Source of the DNA: Woeseiaceae bacterium
GTDB taxonomy: Bacteria; Pseudomonadota; Gammaproteobacteria; Steroidobacterales; Woeseiaceae
Direction: 5' to 3'
Assembly: GCA_021773055.1 (NCBI GenBank)
Contig: JAJFKV010000071.1
Span: 109,659 to 173,658, forward strand
Length of the DNA: 64,000 nt
The notes under the pieces were generated by a model. It had not been told where the DNA came from. It ran no database searches and worked only from the letters and a program-made list of their open reading frames with translations. Each line of letters opens with the position of its first letter. Position 1 is the stretch's first letter. Shown in pieces: positions 1 through 8,592 of this stretch. The position numbers and the translations under genes are program-made.

Positions 1-726
1 AGCGAAGCGATGCCGCAAACCGCCGAGAATCTCGCGGCCGAGAAATCGATCAGTCGTGAAGACCAGGACAAGTTCGCGTTGTGGAGCCAGGAAAAAGCCG
101 CTGCGGCACAGCAGGATGGCCGGCTTGCCGGCGAGATCACTCCGGTATCAGTGCCGCGACGCAAACAGGACCCGCTCATCGTTGATACCGATGAACACCC
201 GCGAAACACGTCGCTCGAGAAGCTCGCGGCTTTGCGGGCGATTTTTCCGGACGGAACCGTCACGGCGGGCAATGCATCGGGCCTCAACGATGGCGCTGCA
301 GCCCTGCTGCTAGCGTCAGAAGCGGGTGCGGCGAAACACAAGCTCACACCAAAGGCGCGGGTACTGGGCATGGCTGTCGCCGGCGTACCCCCGCGGATCA
401 TGGGCATCGGCCCCGTCCCGGCAACGCAGAAACTGCTGCGGCGCCTGAACCTGACGCTGGACGACTTCGATGTTCTCGAATTTAACGAAGCGTTTTCGGC
501 ACAGGCCCTCGCGTGCACGAGGGAACTCGGTCTTGCAGATGACGACTCGAGAATTAACACGCGTGGTGGCGCGATAGCACTGGGCCATCCTCTTGGCATG
601 AGTGGTGCGCGTCTCGCTATTACAGCAATGGACCAGCTTTACTTAGGTGGCGGCAAACTCGCACTGTGCACAATGTGTATCGGCGTCGGCCAGGGTATTG
701 CCATCGTTATCGAGTCACAGACGTAG
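1..726 (+). CDS. thiolase (acetyl-CoA C-acyltransferase family), 5' partial
   Basis: This is the C-terminal part of a thiolase, which cleaves or forms 3-ketoacyl-CoA. The reading frame is open from base 1, so the start and the nucleophilic Cys lie outside the window. Visible family motifs are NEAFSAQ, the GGAIALGHPLGMSGAR block with the catalytic His, and CTMCIGVGQG with the second active-site Cys near the end. The His block resembles 3-oxoadipyl-CoA and acetoacetyl-CoA thiolases. The next gene starts 9 bases downstream, so it probably heads or continues a catabolic operon with the aminotransferase and reductase that follow. The exact substrate cannot be read from the sequence. Confidence 0.93.
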   Translation, partial: SEAMPQTAENLAAEKSISREDQDKFALWSQEKAAAAQQDGRLAGEITPVSVPRRKQDPLIVDTDEHPRNTSLEKLAALRAIFPDGTVTAGNASGLNDGAAALLLASEAGAAKHKLTPKARVLGMAVAGVPPRIMGIGPVPATQKLLRRLNLTLDDFDVLEFNEAFSAQALACTRELGLADDDSRINTRGGAIALGHPLGMSGARLAITAMDQLYLGGGKLALCTMCIGVGQGIAIVIESQT

Positions 727-735
727 GCGAAGAAG

Positions 736-2064
736 ATGGATTCAATTGACACAATAGCGGCTCTGAATAAAGCAATTGAGGATGCACGCGAACGGTATAG
801 AGCTGCGAACCCTTTGAGCGGCGCGGCCGAAGAAAACGCGTTGCAGTATCTGCCGGGCGGCAACACCCGATCGGTTCTGCACTTTGAGCCTTTCCCCCTG
901 ACGATGGTGTCCGGAGAAGGCGCCGAAGTAACCGACCTCGACGGTCACCATTACGCGGACTTCGTCGGCGAGTACTCGGCGGGCCTGTTCGGTCATTCCG
1001 ATCCACGCGTCAGGGCCGCGATCGAAGAGGCGCTCGACACTGGCATCGCAATGGGAGCCCCAACAAATTACGAGAGGACACTCGCCGGCTTGCTGTGCGA
1101 GCGATTCCCCGCACTTGAGCAGGTACGTTTCTGTAACTCAGGCACCGAAGCCAACCTCATGGCGTTGACGACGGCCTGCGCCGTAACAGGGCGCAACAAA
1201 TTAATGGCGTTCCGTGATTCGTACCACGGCGGTGTCATCAAATTTCCGGGCGGCAACTGTGAGCTGAATGTTCCGTTCGATTTCGTGCTTTCTGACTTCA
1301 ACGACATCGAGGGTACAAAGGCTCTGATTCGTGAGCATGGCGACGATCTCGCCGCCGTTATCATCGAACCAATCCTGGGGGCCGGCGGCAACATCCCCGG
1401 CGACCGGGAGTTCCTGAACATGCTTCGGGAGCTCACGACCGACGTCGGCGCGCTCCTGATCTTCGACGAAATCAAGACAGCCCGTCTGGGTGCGGCGGGT
1501 GTGCAAGGCATGCTCGATTTCACGCCTGACCTCACGACCGTAGGCAAGTTTATTGCCGGCGGTTTGCCAACAGGCGTCTTCGGCGGTCGTGCCGACCTGA
1601 TGGCGCGATACGACCCGCGGCATGGCCGTGGCTGGAATCACGCCGGAACGTTCAATAACAACGTGTGCTCCATGGCTGCCGGCTGCGCGGCGATGGGTGA
1701 AGTGTTTACGTCAGAAAGAGCAGATGAGTTCCTGAAATGGTCGGAAGCGTTTCGCCTGTCGCTTAACGAGATGTTCGCGGAGCGCGACGTACCGATGTAC
1801 GCCAACGGCATGGGCTCAATGATCGCCATTCACTTCTCGAAAGTGGCGACGAAGTCACCGGCCCATATCACGGCTGGATGCCAGTCGCTGCGGCCGTTGC
1901 TGCACATGGAAATGCTGCTCGAAGACGTACTCATCTGTAAACGCGGCGACTTCTTCCTGTCGCTGCCAATGGGCGAGTCTCATCTGACGAAGGCACGTGA
2001 CGCGCTCGGGACATTTATCGATAAACACAAACATCTGATCGAGGATGTATTGGCATCGCAGTGA
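736..2064 (+). CDS. class III PLP-dependent aminotransferase (glutamate-1-semialdehyde aminomutase-like)
   Basis: This 442-residue fold-type I enzyme uses pyridoxal phosphate. The LPGG-N-R start of the domain, the FCNSGTEAN phosphate-binding segment, the cofactor Asp in IFDEI (D244) and the Schiff-base Lys in VGKFIAGG (K271) are all present. It resembles glutamate-1-semialdehyde 2,1-aminomutase. It sits between a thiolase and a dehydrogenase rather than in a haem operon, so an omega-aminotransferase or aminomutase acting in amino acid breakdown is more likely than HemL. ATG 736 follows the thiolase stop by 9 bases, with AGAAG just upstream. Confidence 0.9.
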   Translation: MDSIDTIAALNKAIEDARERYRAANPLSGAAEENALQYLPGGNTRSVLHFEPFPLTMVSGEGAEVTDLDGHHYADFVGEYSAGLFGHSDPRVRAAIEEALDTGIAMGAPTNYERTLAGLLCERFPALEQVRFCNSGTEANLMALTTACAVTGRNKLMAFRDSYHGGVIKFPGGNCELNVPFDFVLSDFNDIEGTKALIREHGDDLAAVIIEPILGAGGNIPGDREFLNMLRELTTDVGALLIFDEIKTARLGAAGVQGMLDFTPDLTTVGKFIAGGLPTGVFGGRADLMARYDPRHGRGWNHAGTFNNNVCSMAAGCAAMGEVFTSERADEFLKWSEAFRLSLNEMFAERDVPMYANGMGSMIAIHFSKVATKSPAHITAGCQSLRPLLHMEMLLEDVLICKRGDFFLSLPMGESHLTKARDALGTFIDKHKHLIEDVLASQ

Positions 2065-2091
2065 AGCCCGCTCTTAACCAGAGGTATGGAT

Positions 2092-3228
2092 ATGCGTGTA
2101 GTAATCTTGGGTGGTGGACTAGTTGGCGGACCCATGGCGTTCGACCTGGCGAAGAACGGGGAATTCGAAGTAACCGTAGTCGACAGGGACCAGGCGTGCC
2201 TGGCCATGATTGTGAAGGAGCACCCCGAAATTGACGTGCTCCAGGAAGATCTCTCCAACCCTGAAACGGTTTCGAAGCTGGTAGCACCGTTCGACCTCGT
2301 CGTAAACTCGGTTCCGGGTTTCATGGGGTATGAAACGGCCAAGGCCATCATCAAGGCCGGCAAAGACAGTGTCTGTATCGCATTCTACGAAGAAGATCCG
2401 TTCAGCCTGGATCAGCTGGCAAGAGACCACGACGTCAGCATGATTATGGACTGTGGTGTCTATCCGGGCATGGGCAGCGCGCTGATCATGCATGCAGCGC
2501 AACAGTTGGATAGTGTGGACACTGTATTGACGTACGTTGGCGGCCTGCCCGAAGTTAGAGAGTGGCCCAGCCAGTACAAGGCGTTGTTCTCACCGATCGA
2601 TGTCATCGAGGAGTACGTCCGACCGGCACGTTACAAGGAAAATGGATTTGACGTGGTACGACCCGCCCTTTCCGACCCCGAGTTCATTTCCTTTCCCGGC
2701 ATAGGCACGCTCGAGGCTTTCAATACGGACGGCCTGAGAACCCTGGCCAAGACCATCGACGCGCCCAACATGAAAGAAAAGACGCTGCGGTATCCCGGAC
2801 ACATCGAAGCGATGGCCATTCTTCGGGAACTGGGATTCTTCAATAAGGAGAAGATCCTGGAGTTCGATGGCGTCAAAGTCAGCCCTATGGATCTGACCGG
2901 CAAGGTACTGTTCCCGAACTGGCAGCTACAGAAGGGCGAGCCGGACATCATGATTTTTGAATCGATAGTCAAAGGATTGAAGGACGGTGAACCGAAGACG
3001 TACAGGATCGAGATGTATGATCGGTATTGCCCGGAAACGGACGTGAACTCGATGGCCCGCACTACCGGCTACACGGCAACCGTCGCCCTGCGGATGCTGG
3101 CGAATGGAACCTACACGCACAAAGGCATTTCACCTCCCGAATATATGGGCCAGGATCCCGAGTGCGTCACGTTCATGCTGAACCACCTGAACGACAAAGG
3201 CGTGCATTGGGAGCTTAAGGCCGCCTGA
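2092..3228 (+). CDS. saccharopine dehydrogenase-like NAD(P)-dependent oxidoreductase
   Basis: The N-terminus is a Rossmann nucleotide-binding motif (VVILGGGLVGG), followed by a domain typical of the saccharopine/lysine 6-dehydrogenase family, with a CGVYPGMG segment around residue 125. Total length is about 378 residues, usual for the family. ATG 2092 is preferred over ATG 2086 because the ribosome-binding sequence AGAGG sits about 7 bases before it. Together with the aminotransferase and thiolase upstream it suggests breakdown of a diamino or branched amino acid to acyl-CoA. That role is inferred from neighbours only. The specific substrate is unknown. Confidence 0.85.
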   Translation: MRVVILGGGLVGGPMAFDLAKNGEFEVTVVDRDQACLAMIVKEHPEIDVLQEDLSNPETVSKLVAPFDLVVNSVPGFMGYETAKAIIKAGKDSVCIAFYEEDPFSLDQLARDHDVSMIMDCGVYPGMGSALIMHAAQQLDSVDTVLTYVGGLPEVREWPSQYKALFSPIDVIEEYVRPARYKENGFDVVRPALSDPEFISFPGIGTLEAFNTDGLRTLAKTIDAPNMKEKTLRYPGHIEAMAILRELGFFNKEKILEFDGVKVSPMDLTGKVLFPNWQLQKGEPDIMIFESIVKGLKDGEPKTYRIEMYDRYCPETDVNSMARTTGYTATVALRMLANGTYTHKGISPPEYMGQDPECVTFMLNHLNDKGVHWELKAA

Positions 3229-3289
3229 TAGTCTTTCGCGTTGCGGCGTCGTACTCTGACGGCAAGCCATACGCTTGGCGCAAGCACTC

Positions 3290-3745
3290 TTATAAGTTGA
3301 TGCTCGACAGTACATTGGCCGACAAGAACCGCTTGCCTTCCATTACCGCGCGGACGCCACGCACCAACTCACTCGGAGGCGCGTCTTTTCGTATGTAAGC
3401 GTTCGCCCCTGCGTCCAGGACTTTGCGGACCAGTTCGCTCGTACATCGGGAAGTCAGGACAATAATCTTGATGGTGTCGTCAAATGCCTTCAGGTCCGGT
3501 ATCAAGGTCAGCCCGGTGCGATCCGGCAAGTCCATATCGGTAATTACAACATCGGGACTGGTATCGCGAACAACCCGCAAACCATCGCCACAATTTCCAG
3601 CTTCACCGACCACGCTGAACTCATCTTGCACACTCAAAATCAGCCGCAATCCGTTGCGAAGTATCGTGTGATCCTCAACCAGGACAATGGTGGTCTGTCC
3701 AGCCAGTTCGGCCGAACCGGATTCTTTTTTTGAGTCGTCAGGCAT
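3290..3745 (-). CDS. receiver-only response regulator (NarL-type receiver, no output domain)
   Basis: A 151-residue protein made almost only of a CheY-like receiver. It shows the acidic pair in LVEDH, the phospho-acceptor Asp in VITDMDLPD (about residue 72), the Thr/Ser of VLTSR and the Lys of YIRKDA. The sequence resembles NarL/FixJ receivers, but it ends at FLSANVLSSINL, exactly where a LuxR helix-turn-helix would begin. It is therefore a stand-alone receiver, probably working through protein contacts. It follows the kinase-HDOD gene on the same strand after 154 bases, and the two may form one signalling unit. Confidence 0.85.
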   Translation of the reverse strand: MPDDSKKESGSAELAGQTTIVLVEDHTILRNGLRLILSVQDEFSVVGEAGNCGDGLRVVRDTSPDVVITDMDLPDRTGLTLIPDLKAFDDTIKIIVLTSRCTSELVRKVLDAGANAYIRKDAPPSELVRGVRAVMEGKRFLSANVLSSINL

Positions 3746-3822
3746 TGCTACCGATGTTCCTTGTACTTCATCTTCTATGCCGCGACCTCAACATCGAATG
3801 CAGGGATCTCGAGCAAGCACGA

Positions 3823-3828
3823 ATTATA
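3823..3828 (-). promoter_or_regulatory. candidate -10 element upstream of the receiver gene
   Basis: On the minus strand a perfect TATAAT preceded directly by TG lies about 78 bases upstream of the receiver ATG, within the 154-base gap between the two signalling genes. No good -35 is seen at the right distance. It suggests the receiver can be transcribed independently of the kinase gene. Confidence 0.35.
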
Positions 3829-3899
3829 CACTGAAGGTTCGGCCGGGGTCTTGGCAAATGGGGCATCCTGGACCATCCGGTCCAAATATAAACGCCGGT

Positions 3900-5753
3900 C
3901 TACCCTGCTGCCGGCAGCTCGGCCGATGTCGAACCCATCTCTGTCGAATTAGCTGCAGTATCATTGGCCGCAGCCATTTCTTGTTGAACATCCAACCAGG
4001 ATTGCATTCTCTGACAGTATTCACTCGATGATGCATCCATCTCGAAAATTGGGGCGAACTGCTGCAGTTTCTCAAAACACGCCGTGACGAGCTGTTGGCA
4101 ATATTCCAGATCGAGGGAAAAGCTGGGCTCGAAACGCAACAGGAGTTCGAGCATCGCAGACTGAACATCATCGCACTCAAAATGTTGAAACAGATCGCAC
4201 AGTTCGTTCGCAAATACCGCGCAATCCCGAAGTTTTTCCGCTTCGCTCTCTGGCGCTGCAAGTTTGCCTCTAGGAAGACCGCGAATTGACTCGATAATTG
4301 AGCCGGGAAGATTCCAGGTTTTTGCGACAGCCGCCCCCAGATCGGAATAACAAACCCCAAGCACACCGCGTGCTGCTGCCCACTTGTTGAGGTTTTCGCT
4401 TTTCTGAAGTTTATTTATGTCCTCAAATTCCTCGGTGAAGTAATACATCACAAGATTTTCGCCAAGGTTCTGACACATGCCGCAGATAAACGCTTCTTCC
4501 GCACCAGGCAATCTCTCTCGTTGCGCCAGATGTCTGGAGATCAGACCGCTCATAAATGACTTGATCATTGAGTCCTTCAATACGGCCGAATCGCCTTTCA
4601 TGTGACCGAACAGGAAGAGGCTGTTTGCGGTCATTCGTACCTGTTCGATACCCAGAAAAACGACAGCTTGCGAGACATTCGTTATCTCCGCGACACGCGT
4701 GCCGTAATAAGCGGAGTTTACGAGTTTGAGAAGCTTCGCGGTGAGCGCGAAATCACGCAGGATTACATTGGCCAGTTTGTCCGCATTGGAATTACTAGTG
4801 TCTTCCGTTAGCCGATTGATGTCCGACAATGTACGAGAAATCGTCGGGAAATCGCCGGTGCGCTGCATGCGCCGCAATAAAAAATCGATCGTACTGTGGT
4901 TTGATCCGGCAGAGTCCGACTTGCCGGCGAGCCCGGCCTCATTTAAGAACAGCTCGAAAGCTTCGCCCATTACCGAGCAATCGGCATAACGACCTTCGCG
5001 GCGTTTCTCAAAGGCACCAGAAAGAAAACGGGCAAATGCGGCCCCTTTTAGGCTCTTCATAATCGGAGAATAGTCGACGTCTCCACGGATTATCTTGATT
5101 TGGATTTGTTCGAGGGTCTGACCCTGCATCGCACGTTGGCCAGCTACAATTTCATAAAAAGTACTGCCCAACGCAAATACGTCGGTCCACGGACCCAACG
5201 GCTTTCCTTCAAAATGCTCGGGAGCCATGTAGCGCAATGTACCGCTTGTGAACTCTCGCGGTTCACGGGCGATATCCACATACTGCGACAGGCCAAAGTC
5301 CATTACGCGCGGCATTCCGTCGGCAGCAACCAGCACGTTTCTCGGACTCAGATCCAGATGCAGGATTTCCTTGGCGTGTGCCGCGGCGAGTGCCTTCACA
5401 ATTGACGAAATCAGCGGCACGGCCTCCTCTATCGAAAATGCACCCTTGGCCTTCAGAATCTGCGCCAGTGTTTTTCCCTCAACGTACTCGAACACCAGAT
5501 ATGGTCCCGCGATGCACTGCCCAGCGTCGAATATGGGGATGATATGGGGGTGCTTTAATCGACTCGATATCCGTGCTTCCAGTGGCGTACCGTCTTCCGC
5601 CATGCTGCACAATTCGGCATTTGTTTCGGTCAAGACCTTAATTGCTACATGGCGATCCAGAGTTGGATCACGCGCCAGGTATACCGCTCCTTGCGAACCC
5701 TTGCCGACAGACCGGATCAGCTCATATCGACCGATCTTTTGAACTGTGCTCAC
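3900..5753 (-). CDS. serine/threonine protein kinase fused to an HDOD domain
   Basis: About 617 residues. Residues 8-265 form a Hanks-type kinase: glycine loop GKGSQGAVY, Lys in VAIKVL, catalytic loop HLDLSPRNVL and the DFG motif in MDFGLSQ. The usual HRD reads HLD, so it is a non-RD kinase, and the normal loop Lys is Ser. Residues 285-490 match HDOD, a signalling domain related to HD phosphohydrolases, with GDFPTISRTL and a LAKLLKLVNSAYYG-like core. No transmembrane helix is obvious. GTG 5753 is preferred as start because the frame upstream reads unrelated Arg-rich sequence and GGGGT lies about 8 bases before the GTG. ATG 5846 is the longer alternative. Confidence 0.85.
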   Translation of the reverse strand: MSTVQKIGRYELIRSVGKGSQGAVYLARDPTLDRHVAIKVLTETNAELCSMAEDGTPLEARISSRLKHPHIIPIFDAGQCIAGPYLVFEYVEGKTLAQILKAKGAFSIEEAVPLISSIVKALAAAHAKEILHLDLSPRNVLVAADGMPRVMDFGLSQYVDIAREPREFTSGTLRYMAPEHFEGKPLGPWTDVFALGSTFYEIVAGQRAMQGQTLEQIQIKIIRGDVDYSPIMKSLKGAAFARFLSGAFEKRREGRYADCSVMGEAFELFLNEAGLAGKSDSAGSNHSTIDFLLRRMQRTGDFPTISRTLSDINRLTEDTSNSNADKLANVILRDFALTAKLLKLVNSAYYGTRVAEITNVSQAVVFLGIEQVRMTANSLFLFGHMKGDSAVLKDSMIKSFMSGLISRHLAQRERLPGAEEAFICGMCQNLGENLVMYYFTEEFEDINKLQKSENLNKWAAARGVLGVCYSDLGAAVAKTWNLPGSIIESIRGLPRGKLAAPESEAEKLRDCAVFANELCDLFQHFECDDVQSAMLELLLRFEPSFSLDLEYCQQLVTACFEKLQQFAPIFEMDASSSEYCQRMQSWLDVQQEMAAANDTAANSTEMGSTSAELPAAG

Positions 5754-5892
5754 TGTCGTACCCCGTTCACCTTGATGCGCAAAGCCGCCGTACGGACGAA
5801 CATATCGAATGACGCTGCGGCGGCACCCAATATGTTTGATCCTCAACTTATCTTAGCGGCAGCTCGCGCATAAACCTTAGGTCGACAACGAG

Positions 5893-6279
5893 TTACTTGC
5901 GGGTGTAATAGGCCTTATCGGGAAGAACGTGCCGCACGCCACCCTGGGGATTCGAGGAATCACCTTTGTAACGGGGAATTAGATGGATATGGACATGGAA
6001 TATGCTTTGTCCTGCGGCCGCATTTACGTTCACGCCTACGTTGTAGCCAGCGGGACTGAATTCTTCGTCCAGTTTCACCTTTTCGGCAGCGATCAACTCC
6101 ATGCAGGCAGTCGCCTCTTCAGGAGTTAGGTCGAAGAAGTTGGCACAGTGCCGAAACGGGATAATCAGGGAATGACCCGGGCTGACGGGGTAGCTGTCGC
6201 GCGAGCTGTAAGCAAGCGCATTACTCCCCGTCACCCCGCGTGGTGTGCAAAAAAGGCAAGGGTCGTTCGGATCACTCAC
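5893..6279 (-). CDS. HIT-family nucleotide hydrolase/transferase
   Basis: A histidine-triad protein of about 128 residues, ending with HVHIHLIPR, the active-site triad of the family, after a PVSPGHSLIIPFRH segment. HIT proteins cleave or transfer AMP from adenylylated substrates. It is the last gene of the dsrE2-tusA-aprMBA operon: GTG 6279 lies three bases after the aprA stop. An in-frame GTG at 6324 inside aprA is a less likely start. In this setting APS is an obvious candidate substrate. Fhit-like enzymes are known to hydrolyse APS, and APS:phosphate adenylyltransferase (ADP sulfurylase) is related to the GalT/HIT superfamily. That substrate is inference. Confidence 0.88.
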   Translation of the reverse strand: MSDPNDPCLFCTPRGVTGSNALAYSSRDSYPVSPGHSLIIPFRHCANFFDLTPEEATACMELIAAEKVKLDEEFSPAGYNVGVNVNAAAGQSIFHVHIHLIPRYKGDSSNPQGGVRHVLPDKAYYTRK

Positions 6280-6281
6280 CG

Positions 6282-8126
6282 CTAATCGACGATGTGATAA
6301 ACGGGCGCCTTCTCCATCGACCACTCATTGGCTTCACGGTTGTATTGGGACAAGGTGAAGCAGTGCCAATCGGTGTCGTCCAGTTTCATATGGTCGCCGC
6401 GATAGTAGTAGCCCGGCCAGCGGGTTTCTTTGCGGAACATCGTGTGGTGCGTCACGCACTCCGAGGCCAGGATTCGATGGTTCAGCTCCCATGACCGCTG
6501 CAACTGATGCAGGTCCTCGGCGCCGAGGTGGTGCATGTCCTCCTTGAGCATCTCCAGCAATTCCAAGCCGCGGTTAAGCAGGTGTTCGTTGGTCGTGTAA
6601 TGCGAGCTGATACCGCCAACGTATTCGTCCATGATCTTCTCCAGACGCTGCAATCCATGGATTGGCAACAGGTAGCTCGGCGAAACAGTTCCAGCAACAA
6701 TCTCGTTGCGACCGACGGAGTAGTTCTCCATGGGCTGGTAGACGACCTTCTTGAGGTTCTGGTACTCATCCTCGCTGACCTCAGGTGCGTCTTTGCCAAG
6801 GTCGTCGACGTATTTGATCGCGGCCTTGCCAGCAATTCTGCCTTCGGCGAACGATCCGGACGAGAACTTGTGAGCCGTGCCACCGATGGTGTCTCCGGCA
6901 CCGAAGAGCCCATCGACGGTCATCATGCGGTTATAGCCCCACTGGTACTCATCAGGTGCATAGTCCTCCGGACCACTCGCCCAAGCACCGGAGCAGGTAG
7001 CGTGCGAACCCATAACGTATGGCTCCGATGTCGTCAGTTCAGGATTAGTTTCTTTGGGATCGATGTTCTGTGCTGCCCAGACGACCGCCTGCCCGACCGT
7101 CATGCCGAGGAAATTCTCCCAGCCGACTGTCTCTTTGTGCGGGTCCTGGAAGGCCTCTTTAGTTACCATGCGAATGGGCCCACGGCCTGCCTTTAACTCT
7201 TCCAGGAACGCGTGATTTCGGAGGCAAGTCGGTACCGGTTGATGATCAACGTAATCACCCACCATTGCTTTGGTGTTTTCATACCAGGTGGACTCGTATT
7301 CATTGCCATACGCGTTTTCGGTGTACGTCTTCAGGTGCAGGAAGTAGGCGCCGACTGGTCCGTAGCCGTCTTTGAATCGCGTAAGAACAATACGATTCTC
7401 CATCTGCGTCATTTTGGCGCCCGCGAGGATAGGTAATGCATAAGCAGAAGCGCTGCTCCATGGGGCATACCAGGTACGGCCCATACCTTCGCCAACCGAA
7501 CGCGGTTTGAAGATGTGCGATGCGCCACCGGCGGCGACGATAACCGCCTTGGCGCGGAACACGTAAAACTCACCGGTACGAACATTAAAACCAACGGCGC
7601 CAGCAACGCGGTTTTCCTTCTTCTTGTCCATCAACAGATGGGTCACCATGATCCGGTTGTAGACTTTGGTGGCGGCCTTGCGAGCGGCCTCGGCGACGAT
7701 CGGCTTGTAGCTTTCGCCATGAATCATGATCTGCCACTTGCCTTCCCGCATGTACCGGCCGGTCTCCGGGTCCTTCATGATCGGCAGACCCCATTCCTCG
7801 AACATGTGCACAGTAGCGTCTACATGCCGGGCGATATCGTAGCCAAGGTCTTCGCGCACAAGACCCATGAGGTCGTTGCGGGCATACCGAACGTGATCTT
7901 CGGGCTTGTTCTCATCCCATTGCATGCCCATGTAGCAGTTGATTGCATACAGGCCTTGTGCAACAGCGCCACTGCGCTCGATGTTCGCCTTCTCGACGAC
8001 GACTACCTTCTTGTCGCGCCCCCAAAATCTGGATTCGTAGGTAGCTCCGCAGCCCGCCATGCCGCCGCCGATGACCAGGACATCGGAATCGACGAATACG
8101 GTTTTTTTCCCTCTGAACAGTCCCAT
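6282..8126 (-). CDS. aprA: adenylylsulfate (APS) reductase alpha subunit, reverse (sulfite-oxidising) type
   Basis: The 614-residue flavoprotein subunit has an FAD-binding Rossmann motif near residue 16 (VLVIGGGMAGCGA) and the long fumarate-reductase-like fold of AprA, including the SGAVAQGLYAINCY segment and the conserved RNHAFLEELKAGRGP stretch. In sulfur oxidisers AprBA converts sulfite plus AMP to APS in the cytoplasm. Its start overlaps the aprB stop (TAATG), with GGAG as ribosome site. Length and gene order aprM-aprB-aprA fit the membrane-anchored type seen in Allochromatium. Confidence 0.98.
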   Translation of the reverse strand: MGLFRGKKTVFVDSDVLVIGGGMAGCGATYESRFWGRDKKVVVVEKANIERSGAVAQGLYAINCYMGMQWDENKPEDHVRYARNDLMGLVREDLGYDIARHVDATVHMFEEWGLPIMKDPETGRYMREGKWQIMIHGESYKPIVAEAARKAATKVYNRIMVTHLLMDKKKENRVAGAVGFNVRTGEFYVFRAKAVIVAAGGASHIFKPRSVGEGMGRTWYAPWSSASAYALPILAGAKMTQMENRIVLTRFKDGYGPVGAYFLHLKTYTENAYGNEYESTWYENTKAMVGDYVDHQPVPTCLRNHAFLEELKAGRGPIRMVTKEAFQDPHKETVGWENFLGMTVGQAVVWAAQNIDPKETNPELTTSEPYVMGSHATCSGAWASGPEDYAPDEYQWGYNRMMTVDGLFGAGDTIGGTAHKFSSGSFAEGRIAGKAAIKYVDDLGKDAPEVSEDEYQNLKKVVYQPMENYSVGRNEIVAGTVSPSYLLPIHGLQRLEKIMDEYVGGISSHYTTNEHLLNRGLELLEMLKEDMHHLGAEDLHQLQRSWELNHRILASECVTHHTMFRKETRWPGYYYRGDHMKLDDTDWHCFTLSQYNREANEWSMEKAPVYHIVD

Positions 8127-8587
8127 TACACTACTCCTTGCTTGAGCTGGTCCGGAGTTAGCGCAGGCAGCTCATCGATGTTGAGTCCAGCCGGTTCGTG
8201 CGCGAGCTCCTGGGAGTTAATAGCCTCCTGGCTGGGCGCATCAAAATCGGATGCTGACTTGATCGATCCCCATTCCGTGGTGCGAATTGGGGACTCAAAA
8301 TTCTTCTCGCGTCCATCCCGGAATTTTATCTTCCAGGCGATAGTGGCCTTTTCCTCGTCCCGGATCGGGCGGACGCTGTGACCCAGGGGAGCGAAGTCGG
8401 CATAACCTCGAACGTCGATCGCATTTTGCGGACACGCCTTCACACAGGAGTAGCATTCCCAACAGAAATTAGGCTCGATGTTGAAAGCCCGTCTATGCGT
8501 TGGGTCAATGTGCATGATGTCGGAAGGACAAATATCCACGCACTCACCGCAACCATCACAACTTGTCATATAAACAAAAGTAGGCAT
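8126..8587 (-). CDS. aprB: APS reductase beta subunit, two [4Fe-4S] clusters
   Basis: A 153-residue ferredoxin subunit that passes electrons from the AprA flavin. Two cluster motifs are visible: C10-x2-C13-x2-C16-x3-C20 followed by Pro, and C42-x2-C45-x2-C48-x3-C52 followed by Pro, with the Trp between the second-cluster cysteines. The C-terminal extension that wraps around AprA is present. It is co-transcribed with aprM (5 bases upstream) and aprA (overlapping). Confidence 0.97.
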   Translation of the reverse strand: MPTFVYMTSCDGCGECVDICPSDIMHIDPTHRRAFNIEPNFCWECYSCVKACPQNAIDVRGYADFAPLGHSVRPIRDEEKATIAWKIKFRDGREKNFESPIRTTEWGSIKSASDFDAPSQEAINSQELAHEPAGLNIDELPALTPDQLKQGVV

Positions 8588-8592
8588 ATCGA

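Noticed and set aside
1068..1641. Long antisense frames inside the aminotransferase and many other genes
   Set aside because: They are low-complexity, Arg/Ser-rich shadows of strongly supported genes on the other strand.
3229..3289. Possible remains of a LuxR helix-turn-helix after the receiver domain (TPQRERLSGG in another frame)
   Set aside because: The match is only a few residues and out of frame. A true receiver-only protein is simpler.
3244..3290. Short stem GCTTG/CAAGC as a terminator between the reductase and receiver genes
   Set aside because: Only 5 bp with no T-run on either strand.
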